Part shown: piece by piece, positions 1 to 10,812 of the stretch | How positions within the stretch are numbered: position 1 is the first letter of the stretch | Layout: each line of letters begins with the position of its first letter | NCBI GenBank assembly: GCA_021401465.1 | Contig: JADDMT010000191.1 | Coordinates: 1-43,281, forward strand | Direction of reading: 5' to 3' | From: Teratosphaeria epicoccoides | Taxonomy: Eukaryota > Ascomycota > Dothideomycetes > Mycosphaerellales > Teratosphaeriaceae | Length of the DNA stretch: 43,281 nt | Translations under genes and position numbers: made by a program | The notes under the pieces: model-generated | What the model saw: only the letters and a program-made list of their open reading frames with translations | The model's database searches: none | What the model was told of the DNA's origin: nothing

Positions 1-32
1 GGCCCCCCCCCCCCCCCCCCCCCCCCTCCCCC
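1..32. other. Poly-C tract at the window edge
   Basis: The first 32 bases are two G followed by C, broken by a single T. Such a run directly at the first base is typical of a contig end or an assembly or sequencing artefact, although a real homopolymer cannot be excluded. It carries no coding signal. Confidence 0.8.
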
Positions 33-136
33 GTGCATGCCCTTGCCTTGGTCTCCTCATCACAGCAGTCACATCACACTCACCATCATCGCCATTGTAA
101 AATTCACGGAAGGCAAATGCGACGGGTGCCTCAAGC

Positions 137-3100
137 ATGGGCAACAAGACCAGCACACTGGACCTGGCACGCCGTCTGGGGCTCAGATGGCCAGTCACAA
201 GGACCAGCGCCGACGACACGCTTCTGCCGAAAGTCGGGGCGCTTTACGAGACCGACCTCGATCAGCTTCTCGGCGCCTTCTGTCACCTTTCAGATGACGA
301 ATTGCGCGCGTCTGTCCATTTGAAGGAAGAAGTATCGGCTCTGGTTGCAAAACATGGTCCATCTATATGGCGTACGACAGATAATGGCACTCGTCATTCC
401 TGGTTATTTGACACCAACGACGACCGCACGAAGGGCCTATACCCAACACAGCTTGTATACGCCGCCCCTGCGGATTTGCGGCTGTAAGTCACTGGATGAC
501 TGCGTTGGATATTGTCGCGACAGTGGCAGATAGCGCAACATTGCCGATTACCAGTCTTCAGCATCCGAGAGACATTCCATCAGATTGCTGTGCAGAAGGC
601 GATCCGAAGGCGCAACGACAGCAAGAATCGGGTCGCTCGCCTGAGCTCGGTCTTGAGCAATGCGAGCGATGCAACATACGCCGAATGCGGTACCTCTTCC
701 GAGTCACGCGCAAGCCTACCTTCGAATCCCACTTTACAATGCTTCGGTTCATTTTCAGATGCCAGCATACTTGAAGGCAAGATCAAAAAACATAACAACG
801 CCCAAGCATTAGCGAGGCGCGACGTATGGCTTGGAGATCTGACGGACCACGATGTCGCCTTCAACGGTCCTTGCTTCAGCGACCTGTGCATCTCAAGTGA
901 CAGCGCACAATGCCTACCAACCCAGCAGCACAGCCGACATAGGCAGGATAAGAATGTCCAGTGTGCAGCCTGTGTCGCTGTCGGCCAAGCATGCGATACA
1001 TTGCATCTTGGCCGACTTGACCTTGCTCAAGAATGCGAAGACTCAGCTGGGCAATACGTCGTGATTTTAGAGATCTGCACCACCCCCAGGCACGTCTACG
1101 CTATTGCTAAAAGGACACGCCTACCACAAGAAGGCAGCGGAGAGTTCTGGTCTCTTCTAAAGCTTGACGGAAGCTTCACGAAGGACATTTGCTTCACTAC
1201 TATCAGAAGAGAATCTCTCGGTCCTTCACCGGCATCTTTACAGCTTGTCGAGTAAGTAGGATCATCTTGCGAAGAGGCATGAAACCCAGCTTATGGTAAT
1301 TGCAGGTCAATCGATGATGGGGCCTCTTCACGAACTCCTGCGCCCGTAGGCACTTCTGAGGAGGCGATTCGAGGGGTTTCCGAGCTCGACGACGACAATC
1401 ACAAAGCCGTGTGCGTCGGCATCCGCAAAGAACATGTTGTCGACTACCAGGACGCTTCAAACCTGCAGCGCGCAGGTGTTTGGCTTGGTAGTTTTGATAA
1501 CGATAAACATCACCAGGCAATTCTCCAGGGGCCCAGCTACTGGGAAGTCCAGAGAGACTACTTCCGTCGAACTCAGGGCGGCACACGAGACGATCGCGGG
1601 TTTGGGCCATGCCCTCGTAAAGGTAAATCAACCGAGGTGGAAAGGCTAGTAGAGTGCGTCGGCTGCACACGCAGTAAGAACGCAGGTGACCTCATCATCC
1701 AGCAAATCTCTTTCATATTCAAGGAATATAGCTTTCGCAGCCAAGAGTATCATCGGGTCATGCAACGAAAAGTAGGTTCAGCTGTCCTGCCACCAGAAGT
1801 GTGGCTAACATTGCTCATGCACAGATCTGGGCATTTAGGACAAAGCTCAATGGTAACGAAGTCTTCGCACTCCTGAAGTCCGTACCTGGAAAAAGGCTTG
1901 TGGTCCTTCTGGAAGCACGAGGGCGGCCACACTACCGACATCTTATTGAGGACCGTATCCGCTGACTCTGCAAGGTATGTTCTGCTCGGCTAGAGCACCA
2001 TATGGCCTGGAAGTTTGACATCTGATGATGCCACAGACCTACCACTGGCGAAGCTTTGGATCTTTCGTCGGCTGAGGAGGATGAGCCAAGCTTGTCTCGT
2101 AGTGTCACTCGAAGTCGCAACGGGCTGCTCGCCGCTGTGGACTATTCGGCGCTTCTCGACCCGAAGCCTGAAGATCTTCCGGCATCTGACCCACCACCGG
2201 GTCCTAACGCGTCACGCGCGTTGGAGCTCAGGTGCTTTAGCCATGGTCGTACCACCGGTGATACTGGCGATGACCGGCATGTCGATGCTAGCCATTTGCA
2301 GCAGCTAGGAGTCTGGTTGGGTGATTATGACGAGCTCAAGGCACAAGTGAGTGGTCCAAGTTGGGGTACCATTCAAGAGCGGCGGGGCAAGCGCACGACA
2401 GGAGCATTGTGTGGCGGTCCTGAGGATGGTCCTGAGGATGGATTGCACACCAATACTCACAAGAGCATGGATGAGGTCGATAAAAGTGTCAAGTGTGCTG
2501 CCTGTGTTCAACATGGTCACGACGAAAGGAGTGACATTATGCAGCTCCAGATCATGGAGTTCTCTGAGGATGGACTAGGGAGGCAAACAGGTCCCAAGAC
2601 GTGGAAGAGAACGGTACGTATAACACATCTGCACTATAGGCTCCGGCCGCCGCTAACTTCCATAGGTCTGAGTCTTTCCTTGCGAGCTGAACGGGCGACC
2701 AGTCTTTGCAACTGCCAAATATGCGCGTCGCAGGCTTCGTAAGGCCGCACTCTGGTCGCTGTGGAAGATCGATGGAGCCTACACACAGGACGTCATGCTC
2801 GTCGGCGTATCGAGCACCTCTGTAGCCCAACATGACGATGCGCCACATTCAACGGCACGGACTAACCATAAACGCCGGCGAAGCAACTCTGACTCCCCCA
2901 ACACGCAGCTTGCTGTCAGACAACGTCCGGACGACCTTGTGGGTGATGCCGCGCTTGCCACGAAAGCCACCGACGACGAGGATGATGATAGCCTGTACAG
3001 ACTTACTCCCGGTCGTCATTCCACAGCGCCTCAGCAAAGCCGTGGCTTCTTCCAGCAGTTTGCCAGGACAGAGCAACCGACGGTGACAGCGCTTGCCGAT

Positions 3101-3556
3101 GCCGTTGCGCTGGATCCGAAACACAACCCCAGCGACGCGCCTGCGAGAGACGCCAGCCGGCCCTCTGATGTAGGCGCAGCAGGAGGAGCGAACGACTCGT
3201 GCTTGACGCCTGACAAGGCAAATGCGAGAGAGCTCGGCGAGTCTTTCACGGCGCCAAACGCAGCAACTTTCCGCATTCGACTCTGGGTCACGTTGCAAGG
3301 TGCAGTCGGACGCACTGCTGTGGGCCTTCACAGTGACATGAGTGTGATGGAGGTAGTCGCAGCTGTGGAGCGGACGCTTGCTCGGCGACTTGGAGCGCGG
3401 AGCGCGGAAGCCTTGACGGTCGCTGTGGCAGGTCAGGCAATGGCCGAACCTATTGTTGTCGAAAGACAGGGCAATGAGTCATGGGAGGCTCTGGTCGAAG
3501 AGCTCTCCGACGGGACCAATGCGAGAGTGGAAGTTTCTGCCGTCGTGGAGACGTAG
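137..3556 (+). CDS. Modular protein of unknown function, paralogue A (probably disrupted)
   Basis: I do not recognise this family. Proposed exons are 137-483, 562-1251, 1306-1771, 1825-1974, 2037-2613 and about 2666-3556, with introns of 52-78 nt. The start at 137 (MGNKT) and the acceptor at 561 were chosen because the product then aligns with paralogue B (MGRQR start; ELR..., WL.D..., GLYT..L.Y). The order is an N-terminal domain of about 130 residues, three diverged modules (VWLG, GPS(W/Y), CX2C, WSL(L/W)K.DG), a basic patch (HKRRRSNS) that could be a nuclear signal, and a C-terminal domain shared with B (LVEEL near its end). Two lesions break the model: a frameshift at the A5 run 1890-1894, and TGA at 2669-2671 where module 2 has Trp. 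A weak alternative acceptor at 2686 would skip the TGA. It could be a decaying gene, or a gene with two assembly errors. No function is assigned. Confidence 0.55.
797..1230 (+). repeat. Protein module copy 1 of gene A
   Basis: This is the first of three diverged protein repeats. In order it shows ARRDVWLGD, GPCFSD, then QCAACVAVGQAC (a CX2CX6C spacing like half of a Zn2Cys6 cluster), a VVILEIC strand, VYAIAKR and EFWSLLKLDGSFTKDI. It is the only copy with the third Cys. Unlike copies 2 and 3 it has no intron before the VVIL/IWAF strand. The frame is open throughout. Confidence 0.6.
1451..1974 (+). repeat. Protein module copy 2 of gene A (frameshifted)
   Basis: The second copy reads LQRAGVWLGSF, GPSYWEVQ, ECVGC, then after a 53-nt phase-0 intron (1772-1824) IWAFRTKLNG and VFALLK. 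The matching LWSFWKHEGGHTTDILL lies in the next frame, so one base is gained or two are lost near the A5 run at 1890-1894. The upstream part of the second frame is closed by TGA at 1874, so no simple splice choice repairs it. Confidence 0.6.
2284..2818 (+). repeat. Protein module copy 3 of gene A (internal stop)
   Basis: The third copy reads LQQLGVWLGDY, GPSWGTIQE, KCAACVQHG, then a phase-0 intron (2614-2665) at the position matching copy 2, followed by the strand ending in ELNGRPVFATAKY and LWSLWKIDGAYTQDV. The second codon after the intron is TGA where copy 2 has TGG (Trp). Use of a GAG acceptor ending at 2686 would remove the stop but also the start of the strand. Confidence 0.6.
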
Positions 3557-4195
3557 ACGATGGAGCGAGAGTGGGAGTGCCTGCGGTCCGCGAATGCAGA
3601 GGGCCGGTGGGAAGGCCGAATGTGCGGGACGAAGATTATGGGGTCGAAAGACCGAGGCGGGAGCCTATGTTGACTGTCCGACGATTCGTATAGCGCACAC
3701 TCCCTCGTCTCCAACCGGTCCGGCACGCCGTCAGTACGAAATGCCAAGTTGCGCCCAGCCCCACTACCGGTGCCCAGTCGAAGCTACGTACTATACTATA
3801 TTACCACCTATGTACGGGAGGATTTGACGCACGCTGGAGTAATAGGCTTGTGCCGAAGCCGTGGTATCGAAGCTCTGCATCTGTTCTTGCACGATGCGTC
3901 GCGGTTGTCCCGCCGGAAATGTCTCCGTTGAAGGATGCGGTGTGATGAGTGCAGCAATCATCAGTGTGTGAGACGGCGATCGAGATGCAGGTCGGCAATC
4001 ATGGCGGTACGGATGAGCAGCTTGGCAGGCAGTAAAATAGTTGAAGAGACTTTAGCTTCGCCAGGCGTGAAACCTAGCTTGCACGCACGAAAGCCTCGGT
4101 GGTACGTGAGCGAGCGTCGACTGCGCCAGACCATCCAGACCATCCAGAATTCGGGGGTTGCTCCTCATATCAATAACCATCATACACATGATAAA

Positions 4196-4274
4196 CATTA
4201 TTATCATCATCATCATCATCATCATCATTATCATTATCATCATCATCATTATCATCATCATCATCATCATCATC
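4196..4274. repeat. (TCA)n microsatellite
   Basis: About 79 bp of TCA/ATC repeats, interrupted at several places by TTA (CAT to TAT changes). Open frames through it are only repeat artefacts such as poly-His, poly-Ile or poly-Asp. Confidence 0.9.
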
Positions 4275-4374
4275 GATGGCGACTCCAGTCCACCGCCGTA
4301 TGCGAGCGGGAGTGCGCGCTGTGTCACGCTCCGGCGCAGTGTATACAGGCGCAAGTATCATGAGTGAGGGTAGC

Positions 4375-4434
4375 AGGTAGGAGGCAGGAGCAAGGCAGGA
4401 GCAAGGCAGGTAGGAGGCAGGAGCAAGGGAGGTA
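4375..4434. repeat. Short imperfect minisatellite
   Basis: Repeats built on GGAGCAAGGCA and GGTAGGAGGCA units, about 11 bp each, in roughly five copies. It lies 100 bp downstream of the TCA microsatellite. Confidence 0.7.
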
Positions 4435-5195
4435 CCTTCTCTCTGCTCCCCACGTAGCTGTCCATATTGGGTGGGCAGTCCCTGCTCAGGCTCGGTCTCG
4501 TGCTTCCCTTTGTTCTTAGTTCACAGAGCCCCGCTAGGAGGTATAACATTAGAAGATGGTCGCATATGCGCTCGCCTTAACACACTCGACACAAGCCATT
4601 CGTCCTGTCTTCCTCCACCTGCCCTAAGCGTTGTTGGCCTCGACCGCTTACCTTGTTACACGTCCTTGATCTCTCCACCCACGACTGTTCCCCACCAGCA
4701 CGTCGCACCCGTTGCAAGGTTAAGCGCTCACGCTGAAGCACCAGTGAGGCTAGCGAGATCCTGCATCCTCGTTAGCGTGCCGTAAGATCGCTGGAGCTGT
4801 GCTACCCAGCAACAATAATAACACTGTGACGCGACTTATCGCATTTATAGGCTGCGAAGGCGCTACACATGGGATTGGAGCCGCCCCGACTGCGATTAAT
4901 ATCCGTCTGCGTGGCACGCTCGCCTCCCGCAATCTCGGCGTGGTGAAGGTGAATTGCTTGCAGGCGGGCTGGCTCGAAGCGGCACCCAAGGACCCCGACA
5001 CTGGCAGAGTCATCCTTGCCCATACTCCCCACTGCCATCCCGCCCGCCATCCACTCGTCCTCCCGCATGCATCTGGAAAGCGCAGATGAGTCCAACCCTC
5101 AGGGGTCCACGCTGTGGCCGGGGTTCCGTGCGCTCAATTCCCCGAAGTCGCCGGTCAGCGCGAAGAGTCCTCCAGGTCGACAGCTCAAAGCCGTA

Positions 5196-7572
5196 ATGGG
5201 ACGCCAACGTGGACCACGAGTGGTAGACATTGAGAAATCACTCGGTCAGGCTTCATGTCGCAGCATATCTGCGTAATCATGCTGACAGGTCATGTCACTA
5301 GGCTGGCCGTATCCTCGCGGCATATCGTGTGCAAAGGGCAAGAACTTGCCGTCGTTGCTGCGCGAGCTGGATGATCGAATAGATGAGATCAAAGACAAGT
5401 ACGTTCTCAGCAAGACCCTGAACGTAGCAGAGCTCCGATGTAGCCCTCAGCTAGAAGCGGATGTCAACGATCTCTTCGCAGAGTTTGGTGCGAGAGTGTG
5501 GCCGGACGGACCAGATCGCTCCGACGCAGCGTGGCTCGTAGATGCTGACAAGAACACCCTGGGCAACCTCTACACCAAGAACCTATTCTATTCGGATCGC
5601 GAAGATCGTGAAACGTGAGTCCCGTCCATGCCTCTGCTCTACGTGACACAACACCTGACATGGTCCGCGCAGGCTGTCTGAACGGTTTTCCTTACTGGTC
5701 AAGGAGAAATGCATCCGCTTCCTTGGCAATGAGAGGACGAAAGTCCGGAAGAGGACCACTCAGAATCCAGACGAGCCGGGGGAAATGGCCGTCGACGCAC
5801 CATCAGACTCGGGTGACCTGAGCTCGGCACCATCCGACTCTGAGGAGCACAGGTGGTTGCGTGAAGGCGACTCGGATGGCGCGAAGAAGCGAAGTCGGGA
5901 AGACTCGAGAGCTTCATCGGGCGCTCAGCAGACGCCACTCTATGCCGCTCAAGCGTTCACGCCTTTGCATCCGTATGGCCTTGGGCGGCCGGGATCCGAA
6001 GTCGACGGAAATCACACGACGCGACAGGATGTCAACGGCGACTCTGCCCCTCGAGAAACACCAGACGACGAGGACGAGCGAGCGAGCCAACGAGAACTAC
6101 GCGCTTCGGCCAAAAAGCGTGGCCGAGCCAGCACATCGGCTCTGCCGGAAGACGGACAGTCGAAGAAGTCACGAACATCAAGCCAGGTACATATCAAAAG
6201 ATACAGAGGCGGACGCAAATGGTCGCTCGTAGTTACACTCAAGCTGACACCTGAGAAGCTTGTTGCCGCCACCTCCGACAGTCCCTCCGCATGGACACCA
6301 CCGAAATTGAACGATGCCGCAGCTGGAGCCGAAGAGGAACTGCGCGGGCAGACGATAGCAGTGCGCGAGAGGCCTGCTGCTCCACAGTCGGTCAAAGTCG
6401 AAGATGAGGCTGAGAGACCTGAGGCGCCAGTGCAGCAGGCGCCGATTGACGATCTCCGGCCACAGCCTGCCGGTACGAGATCGAGTGACGGTGGTTTGGA
6501 GCTCGAATTCGCAATCGTCAATCCTCAAGCGCCGCCCAAGGAACCCAAGAAGACAGTCGCGCCTGCAAAGAGTCCCAAGGCCAGCCAACCCGTAGGGCAG
6601 CGCCCTGAGCCTGCCACAGCGCCTCCAGGACCACCTCCACCGCCCCATCCACCATTCCGTCAACAAGAGATGCAGCATCAATTCCTCTTGGCCCAGCACA
6701 AACCTGCGGTACGGCCGCCGCCGGGGTTTGTGCCGACGAATGGTAGTCCGCCACAGCCACCACCGCACTTTTTGGCTGGATGGCGACCTGCAGAGACCCC
6801 ACAACCGCCTGCTTCGCCTTCTCTCAATCAACAGCAACAGCAGCCGCCGCCGCCTCCGCCGATAATACAGCAATTCCAGGCAGGCCTTCCGACCCCACAG
6901 CATCCTGGTCATCAGGCCCCTCAGCAGCCACAACAGCACCACCCACAGCACCAACAGCCTCTGAACCCACACTTCGCCCCGCCATTCCCACACGGCCACC
7001 CAGGCCTCCAGCAACCCAATGGCACATCCCCCTTCGCCACACCCCAACCGCCTCCTGCCACCTCACCCTTCACATCCAACCCCAATCCCAGTCAACGCTC
7101 CCCGTCCAACTTCCACGCCGCCCTCCCCACCCCACCACCACCCATGACCTCCACCCCGTCCGCCACCCCCAACCTCCTCCATCACACCCCACAATCACCA
7201 CAGCAAGGACCCCGCGACATCCTCTCACGCACCAAACTGCGCGTCGACTTCGGCATCGCAGGGAAGAAACCCGCCATTGCGACCCTTCGCGGCTGCTACA
7301 CGTGCGAACAATTCTTCAATCAACTGGATAATTTGCGACCGAGGCGGATGAAGGTGGAAGGGAGGTTGGTGCAGGAGATTGATATCGAGGTTGTGGGCGC
7401 GAGCAGTGGATTGGGAGGCGATGCGGGGGTTTTGGCGGGGCTGGAGTGTTGCATGCAGAGGGAGTTTGGGGATGCGGCGTTTGAGGGGTTGGTGGAGGAG
7501 TTGAGGGAGATTGGGGGCAGGGATGCTGGGGTGAGGGTGGAGTTGAGGGTGGTGGTTGATGGGAGTGTGTGA
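5196..7572 (+). CDS. Protein of unknown function, paralogue B with Pro/Gln-rich centre
   Basis: Proposed exons are 5196-5244, 5302-5614 and 5673-7572, giving 753 residues. The first intron (GTCAGG donor, CACTAG acceptor) was chosen because it yields MGRQRGPRVVDIEKSLGWPY, matching the start of paralogue A; the donor is weak. The second intron (GTGAGT..GCAG) sits at the position of the first intron of A. N-terminal residues 1-150 and the C-terminal 110 or so (LRVDFGIAGKKPAI, LVQEIDIEVVG, FEGLVEELREIGG) align with A. The centre has basic patches (AKKRGR, KKSRT), a conserved-looking segment HIKRYRGGRKWSLVVTLKL, then about 230 Pro/Gln-rich residues. The VWLG/CX2C modules of A are absent. The frame is intact. 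A nuclear role is only a guess from the basic patches and low-complexity region. Confidence 0.7.
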
Positions 7573-8015
7573 TGGGCAACAGGGTTGCAGGGGACTATTG
7601 GTTTGGGTGGGCGATGTAGCGACGGCGCTTGTGGGAGTTTTGATGTATTTTTTGGGAAGGGGGGGTGAGATGGAGGAGATTTTAGCTGACTAATGGTGCG
7701 TATGACTACGGAGACTTGGATTTAGCGAGGAGGGCCAGAGTGGTGGCCACCGAGACTGCAGTGGACATGCAATTTCCCGCTGGCGGACAGACATACTAGC
7801 TGAAGCAGCGGTGCAGATATGTATAGAAGAGATGGGATACCCATAATCTGCTTTGGAATCATTCATGCATGAAATTTTCCATCATAATCCACCATGACGA
7901 CCTGAAACGCCTAGTATGTGCAGACTGGTATCTCGAACATTCCCGCTACGAAAAACATCGATGCGCATCTGCTGATCCAGGAGGCGCTGCAGACAGCGTC
8001 TTCTCACGCACATGT
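7573..8015. other. Intergenic region between convergent genes
   Basis: About 440 bp between the stop of gene B and the stop of ndc80. It presumably holds both 3' ends. I see no gene or repeat in it. Confidence 0.7.
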
Positions 8016-10468
8016 CTACGTCTCACTCCCATCGACGCTCTCGTCCTCGTCCTCGACTTGCGCCGCCACGGCCTCCGGCTCCTCATCAGCGCCAGCAGGC
8101 TGCGCAGCCTCCTGCTCCTGCTCCTGCTCCTGCCATTCCTGATCCACCTCCCCCGCCACAAAGTCCTCGTAGTTCTCCAGACTCTGCTGGATATGGATTT
8201 TGAACTGGATGATGTCGTTCAGCATCCTCTCCAACTCCGTGTGCAAGTCTTCTCTCAACCGCGATGCGCGATGGGTGAGCTCGTCGTACCTGTGAAACAC
8301 ACGCACACACAGACACACACGTCAGTTGCTGGATGATCGGCGCGAAGGGCAGGGGCGTGCAAAGGGACGGAGTACTCACTCGAGATTCGTGCTCATCTCC
8401 CTCTGCTCCATCAACTGCACGGACTCGGTCAGGCCCGCGCGGATCTTGCTCAGCTCCTTTTCCATGCGCTCGATCTGCGTGTCCGAGGCCATGGTCTGGG
8501 AGGTTGTGATCTCCTTCGTTTTCTCGAATTCTTCTTGCGCGCCGCCCAGCTTGTACCTCAGGCCCTCCATGTACTGATGCTTGTCTTCGAGCGCCTCCTT
8601 GGTCTTGTCGAGCATGTCCACCCTCGCCATGTCCTCCTCGAGCGCCGCATTTCTGCGTTCGGAGATTTCTTTCCGCAGCTCCTGCAAAGCCTTCTTGCAC
8701 GCGCGGAGGTCAAGGGCCAGGAGGGTGTGAGGTTGGTAGCCGTTGTTGACGTCTGCCAGGAGGCGATCCGCCTCCCGATTCTCGCGGCTCGATGCTCCCA
8801 GTTGTGATGCGGAGAAGTTCGGGCCTTGGTTGACGTTGAGCATGAGCTCATATTCATTGCCATGTGCGTTGGATGCGGTGCTGGGGATTATGCCAATTTG
8901 GTATCCAAGACGATTGTATCTTTCGACCAAGCTCTCCAACTCGTCGAGTTTTGCACTCGTCTCGGCCTCTTTCTTCGATGTCCGCTCTTTTGACTCCTCC
9001 ACACGAGTGCTCGTAGCCTCAACACCCTTCTGCAGTCGCTCCCGTTCGGAATTCATGCGATCGATATCCTGAATGCCGAGACCCTGCTCGTCCACCTTTC
9101 GTTGCAGCTCCTCACGTTCGCTGTCGACTTCTTGCATCTCAGCCTCGCATCTTTCAATTTCCTGCTGTAGCAGCTCTTGTCGGTGCATGTACTTGTCCAC
9201 TTTCGAGTCCATGGACGCATTGTAGTTCTCAAACTTGACGCGGTCCTCTTCTAGCACCTTGATCGTCTCGTCCAATTTTGCGAGCATTGGCGCAGACTTC
9301 GCGAGCTCGTCAATCTGCTCCTGCAACACCTTCGACTCTGCCTCCAGCATGTGCACCTGCTCCAGGTTCGCCTGGTTTGCCTGAGCAAATCTTGCCTGCA
9401 TAGCTTCGATATGCGGCTGTATCCTCTTCTGCGACTCTTCCTCGTCATCTTCATCGTCTTCCACCGAAAGCCACTCCCTGTACGCGTCGGATAGAAACTG
9501 AAACGTAATGCGATCAGGTGTCACGTCGAACCCGGCTTCTATGCATGCCTCGTCGTACACTCCCGTCGAGTAGTTGTCCATCATCTTAGCCAGATTCATC
9601 ATCCAGTGTAGCAGACCCAAGAAGGTTGGCCAATTGTTGCCGCCCACAGCAACCAATTGCGACTTCGAAATGCTCTTCTCAAACGGATATCTAAGCTGCT
9701 TGAGAAGAGGCGGCACCTCGGCGTCGATGCTCTTTTGGAATCGGTAGCTTGGGTCGATGCACTTGTAGAGAAAGGTGAACATCATGTTGAAGTCCTTCTG
9801 CGTTGGGCTGGTCATGCATTTTGGCGAAAGGTTGTACTTCATCTCCATCTCGAAATTTCGCTCAGCCAGGAACTCTCCCAATTCCTGCCCCATGACAGCC
9901 TGCGTGTTTCTGTCTCGTAGTCGCCGCGGGTCTGCGGGTATGCCGTTTTGAGGTGGAGCTGTGGTAAAGAAGGACTGCTGTGCGTGTGGTCCCATCGCGC
10001 CAGACGGCCGACCACTGTAGACACTACTTCGTCGCGCGGTGCTCTCTTGCATCTGTACGTGGTTGTTCGCAGGCGTACTGGCCATTGGCGCGCAACTCTT
10101 CCGTGCACTTGCGCCCCCCAGGAAGTTGGCTGTACTTTGTCGCTGGACAGTCGAGAAGCCCATGTCCGCGAGGTTGGTGCCGGAAGAGGAGCGATGGAAG
10201 ACAGGCTGGGCGGGTCTGTTCGGCGCAAGAGACATTCGTGAGCCGGACGTCGTTCGCTGGTGGTTTGTTGTATGCGGCGCTTGCGCAAGGTTGTTCTGGG
10301 AGGATGATCGCTTCATGGCGGATGCTGGCATGGGGATTCCAGAGGCGTTGTGACTGATCGCGCCCAAGGTCTGCACGCAGACTGTTAGTGTGTGCTGGTA
10401 ATGCGACGAGAGAAGGGACTGACCTGGCGCGGCCGCTGCACGCTGAACATGCCGGACTCGCGCGACAT
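8016..10468 (-). CDS. ndc80: Ndc80/Hec1 outer-kinetochore protein
   Basis: A subunit of the Ndc80 complex (with Nuf2, Spc24 and Spc25) that binds microtubules at the kinetochore. Exons on the minus strand are 10468-10424, 10370-8380 and 8289-8016 (769 residues). The short first exon was chosen because MSRESGMFSVQRPRQ joined to TLGAIS is the typical fungal Ndc80 start; a longer open frame runs upstream but lacks it. Residues 1-155 are the Ser/Thr-rich basic tail. Residues about 160-285 form the calponin-homology domain (NTQAVMGQELGEFLAERNFE, GLLHWMMNLAKMM). The rest is long coiled coil, interrupted around GYQIGIIPSTASN. The last exon ends in an acidic Gln/Glu-rich tail of about 40 residues (EWQEQEQEQE onward), which looks like a lineage-specific extension. 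Intron sizes are 53 and 90 nt. Confidence 0.96.
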
Positions 10469-10812
10469 CGTGATTGTTGATATGTCCTATGCGCTCCAAG
10501 ACGTCGACGATCAAGGACAATTGCGATAGATGCAGCGTGATAGATATGGAAGACGCGATGCGCCAGTAACTAAACAAACATGGTTGCTCCAGCGCGCGGC
10601 CATATTCAGCTTAGCGCGGTAGACACGTGCTCCAGAAGCCGATGCCGAGGCACATGGAGAGCATGCCAGTATGTATCCGCCATCTCAAGATGGACAGGCC
10701 TTCTGTACGTAGCTGACCACAAACATCATAGCATATTTGCAGACGAAATGCACTGGTTCCAGCGCCTCCAGTGTCCCCCTTGAGCAGAGTGCGATTGAGC
10801 GACACCAGCAAG
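10469..10812. promoter_or_regulatory. Shared divergent promoter of ndc80 and pex14
   Basis: Only 344 bp separate the two start codons, so both promoters and 5' UTRs must lie here. I could not identify specific factor sites with confidence. Confidence 0.6.

Larger units (their letters stand above)
3557..5195. other. Intergenic region between paralogues A and B
   Basis: About 1.6 kb with no supportable gene. Short open frames exist but show no domain, no sensible splice signals and no similarity to the neighbours. It contains the TCA microsatellite and the minisatellite listed separately, and presumably the terminator of gene A and the promoter of gene B. Confidence 0.6.

Noticed and set aside
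103..135. KCDGCLKHG motif upstream of gene A, similar to the module CX2C segment
   Set aside because: It is in a different frame from the gene A start, which itself matches paralogue B. No other part of a module is visible upstream, so it is most likely coincidence.
4158..4367. Poly-His, poly-Ile and poly-Asp frames
   Set aside because: They are translations of the TCA microsatellite in different phases and strands.
4799..5089. Plus-strand frame of 96 codons in the A-B intergenic region
   Set aside because: No domain, unusual composition and an equally long frame on the opposite strand. No support as a gene.
6178..7047. Long minus-strand frame of 289 codons inside gene B
   Set aside because: It is the antisense shadow of the Pro/Gln-rich coding region (Leu/Arg/Trp-rich) and has no domain.
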